Below the pieces are notes generated by a model. That model saw nothing but the letters and a program-made list of their open reading frames with translations, did not search any database and was not told the DNA's origin. A program made the translations under genes and the position numbers. Below, one piece after another: positions 52,593 to 60,046 of a stretch of 64,000 bases of DNA; position 1 is the stretch's first letter; each line of letters starts with the position of its first letter. The DNA lies in contig JAQGOF010000229.1 of NCBI GenBank assembly GCA_028293745.1, positions 1 through 64,000 of the forward strand. The letters run 5' to 3'. This stretch comes from Gammaproteobacteria bacterium (lineage in GTDB: Bacteria > Pseudomonadota > Gammaproteobacteria > Steroidobacterales > Steroidobacteraceae).

Positions 52593-53429
52593 GTGCTGCT
52601 CGCCGCGGCGGCGCACGCCACGTGGAATCTGTTCGCAAAGAAAGCAGCTGGATGTCGGCACTTCGTCTGGCTGTACTCCGTCGGCTCCTCTCTCCTCTAT
52701 CTGCCTGTCATCATCTGGATTTTCATCCAGCACCGGCCGCACTTCGAGCCGCATCACTATCTCGCTCTGGCCGCGACCAGCGTACTGCACCTCGGTTACT
52801 CGCTCTCTTTGCAAGCCGGGTACCGGACCTCCGATCTGTCACTTGTCTATCCCATCGCCCGCGGCTTTGGTCCATTGTTGTCCTTCATCGGCGCCGTCCT
52901 GTTGTTGGGGGAGCGGCCGACCGTGCTCTCCGCGTTCGGGCTCGTGCTCATCGTCGCCGGCATCCTGCTGGTCGCCGGCCTCACTCGCGAACCGCATCGC
53001 GCACCCCGAAAAGGCATCTTTTTCGGCCTTTTGACGGGCCTGTTTATCGCCTCGTACACCCTGAATGATGGATGGGCCGTCAAAATATTGGCACTCTCGC
53101 CGTTCATCGTGGATTTCACGGGCAACTGTATGCGCCTCGTGGTGCTCACGCCTTTCGCGTGGCGAGACAGCGCCAGAGCAATGCACGAGGCGCGCGAGTA
53201 CGCCGTACCCACCGCAGTAGTGAGCGTGCTCGGCCCACTGGGCTACATTCTCGTTCTGTTCGCCATGCGGATTGCACCCATAAGTCACATCGCACCCGCC
53301 AGAGAGCTCGCAACCCTCGCTGGAGCGTACATGGGATCGAAACTGCTCAGTGAACGAACGACACCGGAGCGGGTCCTTGGAGCAGTATGTATTGTTGTCG
53401 GTGTCGTGAGTCTGTCGTTCGCGCGTTAG
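52593..53429 (+). CDS. EamA/DMT-superfamily transporter
   Basis: 278 residues from GTG 52593, with nine to ten hydrophobic helices in two EamA repeats (HATWNLFAKK, LSLVYPIARGFGPLLSFIGAVLLLGERPT, GPLGYILVLFAMRIAPISHIAPARELATLAGAYMGSKLLSERT). The GTG start cuts the first helix short; in-frame codons back to 52566 (EIPTTALIA) would complete it, but no ATG, GTG or TTG is available there, only ATT 52569 or CTG 52584. They are directly in frame behind the TAG of the thioesterase gene. Confidence 0.85.
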   Translation: MLLAAAAHATWNLFAKKAAGCRHFVWLYSVGSSLLYLPVIIWIFIQHRPHFEPHHYLALAATSVLHLGYSLSLQAGYRTSDLSLVYPIARGFGPLLSFIGAVLLLGERPTVLSAFGLVLIVAGILLVAGLTREPHRAPRKGIFFGLLTGLFIASYTLNDGWAVKILALSPFIVDFTGNCMRLVVLTPFAWRDSARAMHEAREYAVPTAVVSVLGPLGYILVLFAMRIAPISHIAPARELATLAGAYMGSKLLSERTTPERVLGAVCIVVGVVSLSFAR

Positions 53430-53477
53430 ACAGTGCAGAATGTCGCGCGGCTCGCTCCAACAAGGGGAAAACTCGCC

Positions 53478-54605
53478 ATGAGCAACGCTGAGATTCGGGG
53501 ACGGTTCGTCTGGCATGAGTTGATGACGACTGATACAGACGCTGCCAGTGATTTTTATTCACACGTCGTCCCGTGGAAGACGCAGGACTCGGGAATGCCT
53601 TCCTACACGCTGTGGATGTCGGGCAAGTACCGAGCCGCCGGGCTGATGGCTCTGCCCGAGGAGGGTGCCTCTGCACCCCCACACTGGATCATCTATATCG
53701 GCACGCCTGACGTCGACGCGACGGTCGAGGCTGCCGAGAAACTGGGCGGCAAGGTTCTCAAAGGCGCGTCGGACATCCCGAATGTCGGGCGTTTTGCCGT
53801 TCTCTCCGATCCGCAGGGCGCTGCATTCGCGGTCTTCACACCGATGCCGGCGTCGGGTGACGATGTCCCGCCTGGCGGGGACGTGGGAGATTTCACCTGG
53901 CACGAGCTCGCCACCACCGACCCCGAGGCAGCCTTGGATTTCTACTCCGAGCTGTTTGGCTGGTCCAAGGGCGCCGCCCACGACATGGGCGAGATGGGCA
54001 TCTACCAGCTCGTCTCTCATGACGCTAAGGACGTCGGAGGTGTCTTCAAGGCACGCGACAATTCGACCCCCCCGAGCTGGCTGAGCTACGTGCGCGTCGC
54101 CGATGCGGCGAAAGCGGCGGGCGCGGCCAAGTCCGCCGGTGGCCGGATCCTGAACGGCCCCATGGAGGTCCCGGGCGGCTCCTGGATCGCGCAGATGCTC
54201 GATCCTCAGGGCGGCTCCTTCGCGGTGGTCGAGGCCCCCAAGGTGGCCAGGGCCGGCGCGCAGAAGTCTGCAGCCGAGAAGCCGGCCCGATCATCCGCTG
54301 GAAAGAAAGCGGTGAAAAAGGCCCCCGCCAAGAAGGCGCCGGCCACCGTCGCCAAGGGAGCACCTGCGAAAGCCGCTCCAGCCAAAAAGAGCGCGGCGGC
54401 CAAGAAGGCTCCGCCAGCCAGGAAGGGCGCTGCCAAGAAGGGCGCTGCCAAGAAGGCGGCGGGGAAAAAGCCCGCAATGAAGCGCGCGGCAGCAAAGAAG
54501 AGCACCACTGCCAAACGGGGTCCTGCGGCGAAGAAAGGCGCCGCGGTCAAGGCCAAAGGCAAGGCCAAGAGCAAAGCCAAAAGCAAAGCCAAAAGCAAAA
54601 AGTGA
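53478..54605 (+). CDS. Double VOC-domain protein with histone-H1-like tail
   Basis: 375 residues. Two VOC (glyoxalase-fold) domains: about 7-122 (FVWHELMTTDTDAASDFYSHVVPW) and 137-252 (FTWHELATTDPEAALDFYSELFGW). Then about 120 residues made of Lys/Ala/Pro repeats (KKAPAKKAPA, KKGAAKKGAAKKAA, KSKAKSKAKSKK), as in histone-H1-like or AlgP-type proteins that bind DNA by charge. The domain pair alone resembles antibiotic-resistance/dioxygenase-family VOC proteins of unknown substrate. ATG at 53478 is preceded by AAGGGGAAA. Confidence 0.9.
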   Translation: MSNAEIRGRFVWHELMTTDTDAASDFYSHVVPWKTQDSGMPSYTLWMSGKYRAAGLMALPEEGASAPPHWIIYIGTPDVDATVEAAEKLGGKVLKGASDIPNVGRFAVLSDPQGAAFAVFTPMPASGDDVPPGGDVGDFTWHELATTDPEAALDFYSELFGWSKGAAHDMGEMGIYQLVSHDAKDVGGVFKARDNSTPPSWLSYVRVADAAKAAGAAKSAGGRILNGPMEVPGGSWIAQMLDPQGGSFAVVEAPKVARAGAQKSAAEKPARSSAGKKAVKKAPAKKAPATVAKGAPAKAAPAKKSAAAKKAPPARKGAAKKGAAKKAAGKKPAMKRAAAKKSTTAKRGPAAKKGAAVKAKGKAKSKAKSKAKSKK

Positions 54606-54615
54606 CAGTGAGCTA

Positions 54616-54724
54616 GCCCCGCTCGGCGCGGGTGGGGCGTCCCTTTTCACGCGCTAAAGCGCGGGGTTCAAGGGGGATCGCGCTGACGCGCGACCCCCGA
54701 CGATTAGCGGCGCGAAGACGCGCC
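54616..54724. terminator. Cluster of G+C-rich hairpins between convergent genes
   Basis: GCCCC/GGGGC (54616-54638) followed by a TTTT (54644-54647) is the best rightward terminator. Downstream lie CGCGC-TAAA-GCGCG (54650-54663), GGGGG/CCCCC with an inner TCGCG/CGCGA stem (54672-54698) and GGCGCG-AAGA-CGCGCC (54709-54724). They may serve both converging transcripts. Confidence 0.6.
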
Positions 54725-54741
54725 GGGAAGAGCGGGTCGGC

Positions 54742-54954
54742 TTACTGCGAAGCGGCCTCGGCCGCACTGCGCTGATCAGCCGCTTGCTTGGATGCCGCGT
54801 CGAGCTGCTCGCGCACCCGTGCCTCGGTTTTCAGTCCTTGGCGCGCCTCCTCAGCCTTGGCGGCGCCTGCGGCCGCGGCGGCTGCGCCGGTTTCGGCGAC
54901 ACCGCAACCTGTCACTGACAGGACGAGGAACAACAGAACGAGTGACCTTGCCAT
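54742..54954 (-). CDS. Small lipoprotein
   Basis: 70 residues. Lipoprotein signal ARSLVLLFLVLSVTGC (lipobox VTGC, Cys at about 17), then an Ala/Glu/Lys/Gln-rich helical tail (AAKAEEARQGLKTEARVREQLDAASKQAADQ). Resembles short Lpp-like periplasmic lipoproteins in layout but no named family. ATG at 54954 is preceded by GGAGG. Convergent with the VOC gene. Confidence 0.8.
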   Translation of the reverse strand: MARSLVLLFLVLSVTGCGVAETGAAAAAAGAAKAEEARQGLKTEARVREQLDAASKQAADQRSAAEAASQ

Positions 54955-55174
54955 GGGACCTCCATTGAATGCGGAGCTTTGAACGACCCGTCGGCCCACG
55001 CAAGCCGAGCCTTGCGCTTTCGTGACCGGGTCTACGCGACCGGGTCTGGGCGACCCCGTGCACATGGCAACCGATGGTTCATGGCACTATCTGGCAGTCG
55101 TCAATGCAGGCACTCGCTGCCGCGCAGGTCGGACGGAACCGTAACCCGCGCGCCTCGTTGTTCGGAGCACGTAA

Positions 55175-56011
55175 ATGGCTAAAGGAACTGTCGCAAACCG
55201 ACCCGTAGATGTGGAGCCTCGCGTCCGCCGCGGATACTTCGAATGTCGTTACGGACAGCTGCACGTTCATAACGCCATCCCGCCGGGCGGAGGTTTTGAG
55301 GAAGGCACCCCTCTGCTGTGTCTCCATCACACCACGGGGTCGGGCAGGGTATTCGATCGCTTCCTGGCGTTAGCGGGACGCGACCGGTCCGTCTACGCGC
55401 CCGACACACCCGGGTTCGGGGAATCGGATCCACCGCCATCGCGGCCGACGATTTCGGACTATGCTGCCGCGGTTGGCGACTTCATTGACACCATGCGCTT
55501 CCGCCAGATCGACGTCCTCGGCTACCAGGCCGGCGCGCTAATTGCTGCCGAACTTGCGATTGCACGTCCTACCCAAGTCCGCCGGGTTGTCATGGTCTCG
55601 GTACCTGTCTTGAACGACGCGGAGCGGGATGCTTTCCGGCGGGGATCCTGGTTGCCCTCCGAGGATGGAAGTCATTTGATTACAGAGTGGAAGCGTACTC
55701 TCGAGTTGTACGGACCAGGCGTTCCACTCGAAGTGCGCGCACGCGCGTTCGCCGAGAAGTTGAAAAGCGGCGTCCATGCGGCTTGGGCGTTGGCTGCGGC
55801 TCAGCAGTACGCATCCCGCGAGCGTCTGGCGCTTGTCACACAAACAGCGTTGGTATTACGTCCGAAAGATGATTTTTGGGAGGCTACTCTGCGTGCACGG
55901 GAGCTGCTCTCCAAGGCGCGTTTCATCGACCTGCCCGAGCAGGGAAATGGCCTTTTTGAGGCCGCCCCCGAGCCCGTCGTCGAGTCAACGAAGGACTTTC
56001 TCCGCGGTTGA
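55175..56011 (+). CDS. Alpha/beta hydrolase-fold protein with altered triad
   Basis: 278 residues with the alpha/beta hydrolase outline (CLHHTTGSGRVFDRFLALAG, YAPDTPGFGESDPPP, LGYQAGALIAAELAIARPTQVRRVVMVSVP). The nucleophile elbow reads G-Y-Q-A-G: Gln118 replaces Ser. The C-terminal catalytic-His site reads LPEQGNGLFEAAPE, with Asn258 where His is expected. It may be a pseudoenzyme or have a different chemistry. ATG at 55175 is preceded by GGAG. Divergent from the small lipoprotein. Confidence 0.85.
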   Translation: MAKGTVANRPVDVEPRVRRGYFECRYGQLHVHNAIPPGGGFEEGTPLLCLHHTTGSGRVFDRFLALAGRDRSVYAPDTPGFGESDPPPSRPTISDYAAAVGDFIDTMRFRQIDVLGYQAGALIAAELAIARPTQVRRVVMVSVPVLNDAERDAFRRGSWLPSEDGSHLITEWKRTLELYGPGVPLEVRARAFAEKLKSGVHAAWALAAAQQYASRERLALVTQTALVLRPKDDFWEATLRARELLSKARFIDLPEQGNGLFEAAPEPVVESTKDFLRG

Positions 56012-56267
56012 GCCTTCAAGGGAGCCATCAAACCGCCCGCAGGAAGGTGTTTATGTCACATCTGCGCGACAGCTCTCACGCTTTAGTCTTGAATAGCGGT
56101 CAGCGGCGACCCGCAGCGGTAGACTTTGGTCCACAACGACCTGAAACGAGCGCAAACCGCGCTTTTTGCTCGCGCCGGGGTCCGCGACAACGGTCACAGG
56201 CCGCTGTCGACGAATTAACGAATGGGGACCGCCCGAGAGCACTACTGGGCGCGCGAGGAGACTTGCG
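56012..56267. other. 256-base gap upstream of the FHA gene
   Basis: No gene supported. Contains the paired CGAGC / GCTCG around 56150-56175 (with an inner GCGC pairing) and presumably the FHA gene promoter. The ribosome site GAGGAG precedes the ATG at 56268. Confidence 0.5.
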
Positions 56268-58358
56268 ATGAACCTACAACAACGCCAATCGTCGCCATCC
56301 GAAGAGGCCGATCTCGAGGTCACGGCGGAGTTGCCCGTTCTGGACGTGGCCGCTTACGAGGCCAACGTAGCCTCAGGAACCGTCGCCACCGGGACCCAGG
56401 CTGGTGCGGCCAACACTTCGCGTGAGCGTGACTCGCTCAGCGCGACCGACACTTGGCACATCCCGCCCCCAGCTTTGCGCAAAGCGGCTGCGTCCCAGGC
56501 TCCCAACACCGTCATCGACGAGAACCGCGCTCGCCTCGAAGTCAACCTTCAGGCCCTGTCGGCGACGCTGCGTGACGTCGAAGAGCGCCTGACACGCAAA
56601 GGCGAGCGACTGGCCGAAAGCGAGAAGGCACTCGAGCTCGCTGTCGCGGAACGCAACGTCACCGAACAACGTGCACGTGCTCTCGCCGACGAGGTAGCTC
56701 GAGCGGAAGCCGCCTCGGTGGCCGCGCGGGCCCGCGTCGCGGAGCTGCAGAAGGCCCTGGAGGATCGCCAGGCCGCGGACGACGCGCGCCAGGCGCGCGA
56801 TGCTGATGTCCAGGCCCAGCTTCTCGAGCGCAATAAACAGATCCAGGCGCAGCTCGCGAGCAGCGGCCGTGATTTCGAAGCGAAGCTGGCCGCCGGCCAC
56901 CGCGACTTCGAAACCCGGTTCGCCACCCACGGGCAGGTCCTCGCCCGGCTCGAAAAGGACCTGAATGACGCACGCGAACGTAACACCGGGTACCTGGAGA
57001 CACTGCAGTCCAACGAAGGCCGCCGGTCCGTATCCGAAGATCTGATCGCGACGTTGGAAGACGACATCGAACAGCGGAATGCACGCATCGCACAGTTCGA
57101 AGACGCACTCTCCAGGCACAGCGGACAAGAGAGCGTATTGCAATCGGAGCTGCGCGAGCGCGTTGCGCGCATTGCGGCTCTCGATAAGCAGGTGAGCTCA
57201 CTCAGCGCAGCCCTGGCTCAGCGCACCGAACAGCAGACTGATGGCGAGCGTACGCGCGCGGCCCTGCAACAGACTCTCAACGCGCTCAACGGGACACTGG
57301 CAGAGCGCAACGACCGTCTGAAAGTGCTCGAAGCCACCGTCTCGCAGCAAACCACCGTCGCCGCGCAACAGCGCCGCGAGTTGGAACGACTCACGGCCGA
57401 GCGCGACCAACTCGTGGCCGGGGCCGCAAGCCTGGAGGCCGCCCTGAAAGCGGCTACCGCTCGCGGTGATCAGCTCGAGGCGGTTGCCCGGGCGGCCCAG
57501 GGCCGGCTCGAGGAACACGATGCGAGTGCTCCGGCCCAGCGGCGGCGCATCGAGCAGCTCGAATCCGAAATTGCCGCCGTGCGCGCCGAGCTGCAGTCAT
57601 CCGCTTCCGCGTTGCAGACTGCAGCGGTCGAGCGCAACGAGCATGTGGCCCGGATCGCCGCCGGCGACGCACGGGTCCAGGACCTCGAGAGCCGGGTGGC
57701 CGAGCAGCAGGAAGTCGTCCGGCAGCTGCAGGCCGAATCCAACGCCAGCATGGCCAGTGCGAAGGAGTTGGAAAACGATTTGCGCGCCGCCGAAGAGACG
57801 CTCAACCGCCTGGAGGTCGAAGGGCGCAGCAAGGGCGCGCGGGTGGAAGAGCTCGAGAAGATCAACAGCGAGTGGTGTGCCACAGTCGAAGAAGCGCGCC
57901 ACGCCATTGCCGACCGCGACGGCTTGATCGAGCGGCTCGAGCAGGAAACCGCCGCGAGCGCCGTACTGGTCGGCCACATCCAGAAGAGCATTACCCGGTT
58001 GGACAGCGACGCGCCCCAGGGTCACGAACCGGCAGCGGACGGGGCCACTCGCCTCTTGATTCGTACGGATGGCGAGACGGAAGTTGTACACGTTCTCGCG
58101 CGCAAGACGACCGTTGGACGCACTCCGGACAACGATCTGCAGATCGACGCGAAGTTCATCAGCCGCCACCATGCTGTGATTCTCGCAGGTCCAGCACACG
58201 CGATCATCGAAGACCTCAACAGCACTAACGGCGTGACGGTCAACAACCGCCGTATCACACGTCAGCCGTTGAAAGACGGTGACAATGTCGTAATCGGCAA
58301 GACGCAGTTCAGGTTTGTGGTTCGGCCTGCGAGAAGCGCGGCCCCTGCCGGCGCATAG
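56268..58358 (+). CDS. FHA-domain protein with long coiled coil
   Basis: 696 residues. A disordered N-terminus, then about 450 residues of heptad-like Ala/Glu/Arg/Leu sequence (residues ~85-580, typical coiled coil), then a C-terminal FHA domain (~597-690): TTVGRTPDNDLQIDAKFISRHHAVI, NSTNGVTVNN, LKDGDNVVIG. Its phosphothreonine-binding residues (Arg in VGR, Ser/Arg in SRHH, Asn in STNG) are intact. No signal peptide or membrane segment. The layout suggests a cytoplasmic scaffold recognising a phosphorylated partner; no Ser/Thr kinase is in the window. Confidence 0.9.
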   Translation: MNLQQRQSSPSEEADLEVTAELPVLDVAAYEANVASGTVATGTQAGAANTSRERDSLSATDTWHIPPPALRKAAASQAPNTVIDENRARLEVNLQALSATLRDVEERLTRKGERLAESEKALELAVAERNVTEQRARALADEVARAEAASVAARARVAELQKALEDRQAADDARQARDADVQAQLLERNKQIQAQLASSGRDFEAKLAAGHRDFETRFATHGQVLARLEKDLNDARERNTGYLETLQSNEGRRSVSEDLIATLEDDIEQRNARIAQFEDALSRHSGQESVLQSELRERVARIAALDKQVSSLSAALAQRTEQQTDGERTRAALQQTLNALNGTLAERNDRLKVLEATVSQQTTVAAQQRRELERLTAERDQLVAGAASLEAALKAATARGDQLEAVARAAQGRLEEHDASAPAQRRRIEQLESEIAAVRAELQSSASALQTAAVERNEHVARIAAGDARVQDLESRVAEQQEVVRQLQAESNASMASAKELENDLRAAEETLNRLEVEGRSKGARVEELEKINSEWCATVEEARHAIADRDGLIERLEQETAASAVLVGHIQKSITRLDSDAPQGHEPAADGATRLLIRTDGETEVVHVLARKTTVGRTPDNDLQIDAKFISRHHAVILAGPAHAIIEDLNSTNGVTVNNRRITRQPLKDGDNVVIGKTQFRFVVRPARSAAPAGA

Positions 58359-58382
58359 GGGCCTGTTTAGCCAGGCACGCTT

Positions 58383-59174
58383 CTAAGGCTTTTTGCTCTC
58401 GTCAATGGCCGCCGTCCACAGCACGACGTCATCAGGACTCATCGTGCTGGCGTCAGTGTGCCGCACGTCCTCCAATCCCCAGCGCTGGACGTCAATCAGG
58501 TATTGCTCGCGCGACAGCAGTGTTCCTTGAACCGTCTTTTCCTGGGGCGGCGGAGAGCGCATTTCCCGGTCCAATCGTCCGATGAGCCCGTTCATGACCC
58601 ACTCGGGAATCCTGTTACGCTCTGACGGGTAGACAAAGCCGAACAGACACAGGTGGGAGAGCAACACGCGCCAGTGCGGACCGAATCGAGTGACCAGCCG
58701 TGGCCAGTCGATCACCTCCGCGCACGCCAGGATCAAATGCATGATGTCTGCGCCGTCAAAGCGTTCGCGCTCCATGATGAACGCCTTGGACCAGATCATT
58801 TCCTCGACCGGGCAGAACCTGACGGGAACTCCAAACGCTTCGCCCTCGGATGCATGCTCAAACCAGCCATCGTCCACCCGCGCCACCCCGTTGCCCGAGT
58901 TGAAAATAACATCGACGTAGCCATGCTCACAGGCTGCCTTCCCCAGCCAATGGGGAAACGTGAGCTCGGTGTGATAACCATGCCGTGCTAAAACCCCCAT
59001 GATGGCGTCGTAGTCTTCGCGACGTACGAAGATGTCGAAATCCTTTGTATCGCGCTCCACCCCCGTGTAGTGGCCCAGGGCGTACCCACCGCCCACGAGA
59101 AAGAGGAGGCCGGCCTCATTGAGGGCCGCCATCGTCTGGCGATAGAATTCGCGGGCATCCGACCCGGCGGGCAT
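58383..59174 (-). CDS. Nucleotidyltransferase-fold protein
   Basis: 263 residues. FLVGGGYALGHYTGVERDTKDFDIFVRREDYD (about 25-55) has the GG...DxD pattern of the Pol-beta-like nucleotidyltransferase fold; the rest has SKAFIMERERFDGADI. Family functions range from antibiotic modification to AMPylation of toxins; none can be assigned. The ATG at 59174 overlaps the start of the divergent metallophosphoesterase gene. The reading frame stays open upstream to 59327. Confidence 0.8.
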   Translation of the reverse strand: MPAGSDAREFYRQTMAALNEAGLLFLVGGGYALGHYTGVERDTKDFDIFVRREDYDAIMGVLARHGYHTELTFPHWLGKAACEHGYVDVIFNSGNGVARVDDGWFEHASEGEAFGVPVRFCPVEEMIWSKAFIMERERFDGADIMHLILACAEVIDWPRLVTRFGPHWRVLLSHLCLFGFVYPSERNRIPEWVMNGLIGRLDREMRSPPPQEKTVQGTLLSREQYLIDVQRWGLEDVRHTDASTMSPDDVVLWTAAIDESKKP

Positions 59175-59973
59175 GCATATTGCTCCAAGTGCCGCGTTGC
59201 GAGGACTTCTGCAGCTGAACAGTAAGCAAACAACGCGCCTAGCCGCAGTGGGCGACCTGCACGTAAAGAAGACATCGCAGGGTGTCTTGCAGCCGCTGCT
59301 CGCCCCGGTGAACGACGCGGCGGACATCCTCCTGCTCTGCGGTGACCTGACGGACTACGGCCTTCCCGAGGAAGCTCACATCCTGGCGAAGGAGTTGACC
59401 GCCGCTGTCACCATTCCCATTGTGGCCGTGCTCGGCAACCACGACTATGAGTCTGGTCAACATGTGGACGTGTGCAAGATCCTCACCGAGGCGGGCATCA
59501 GGGTGCTCGACGGCGAGGCCTACGAGATCAACGGCATTGGCATTGCGGGCGCCAAGGGCTTCGCAGGGGGGTTCGGACGCGCCACCCTGGGCGCCTGGGG
59601 CGAGCCGGCCACCAAGCGCTTCGTGCAGGAAGCCATTGACGAGGCGCTCAAATTTGAAGGCGCCCTGGCACGGCTGCGCACGCCTGCGCGCATTGCCATG
59701 CTCCACTATTCCCCGATCCGGGCCACCGTCGAGGGCGAGCCGCTCGAGATCTTTCCCTACCTCGGCACGAGCCGCCTGGAAGAGCCCCTGAACCGCTATC
59801 CGGTCAACATGGTGTTTCACGGACACGCCCATCACGGGTGCCTGGAGGGCCGCACCAGCACCGGCGTCCCCGTCTTCAATGTCGCAATGCCGCTATTGCT
59901 GCAGAAGTTTCCGGGCCGGCCCCCGTTTCGCGTGTTCGAGATTCCGATGCCACCGAAGCTCGAAGCGCCGTAG
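59173..59973 (+). CDS. Metallophosphoesterase
   Basis: 266 residues. All calcineurin-like motifs are in order: GDLHV, CGDLTDYG, LGNHDYE, HYSP and HGHAHHG, which bind two metal ions. C-terminal part PNRYPVNMVFHGHAHHGCLEGRTSTGVPVFNVA. Substrate unknown (phosphodiester or nucleotide). ATG at 59173 lies inside GCATGCAT, overlapping the start of the nucleotidyltransferase gene on the other strand. A pairing of nucleotidyltransferase and phosphoesterase could make and break the same modification; that is speculation. Confidence 0.9.
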   Translation: MHIAPSAALRGLLQLNSKQTTRLAAVGDLHVKKTSQGVLQPLLAPVNDAADILLLCGDLTDYGLPEEAHILAKELTAAVTIPIVAVLGNHDYESGQHVDVCKILTEAGIRVLDGEAYEINGIGIAGAKGFAGGFGRATLGAWGEPATKRFVQEAIDEALKFEGALARLRTPARIAMLHYSPIRATVEGEPLEIFPYLGTSRLEEPLNRYPVNMVFHGHAHHGCLEGRTSTGVPVFNVAMPLLLQKFPGRPPFRVFEIPMPPKLEAP

Positions 59974-60046
59974 GCGACTTTCGACCATCGGAGAATCGTA
60001 AAAATGGTTAAGCTTCCGACCCCCCTTCCCCGATCGAGACCACCCC

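Noticed and set aside
54300-54605. Repetitive DNA that could look like a CRISPR or satellite array
   Set aside because: The repeats are codons for Lys/Ala motifs inside the VOC protein tail, without fixed repeat length or unique spacers.
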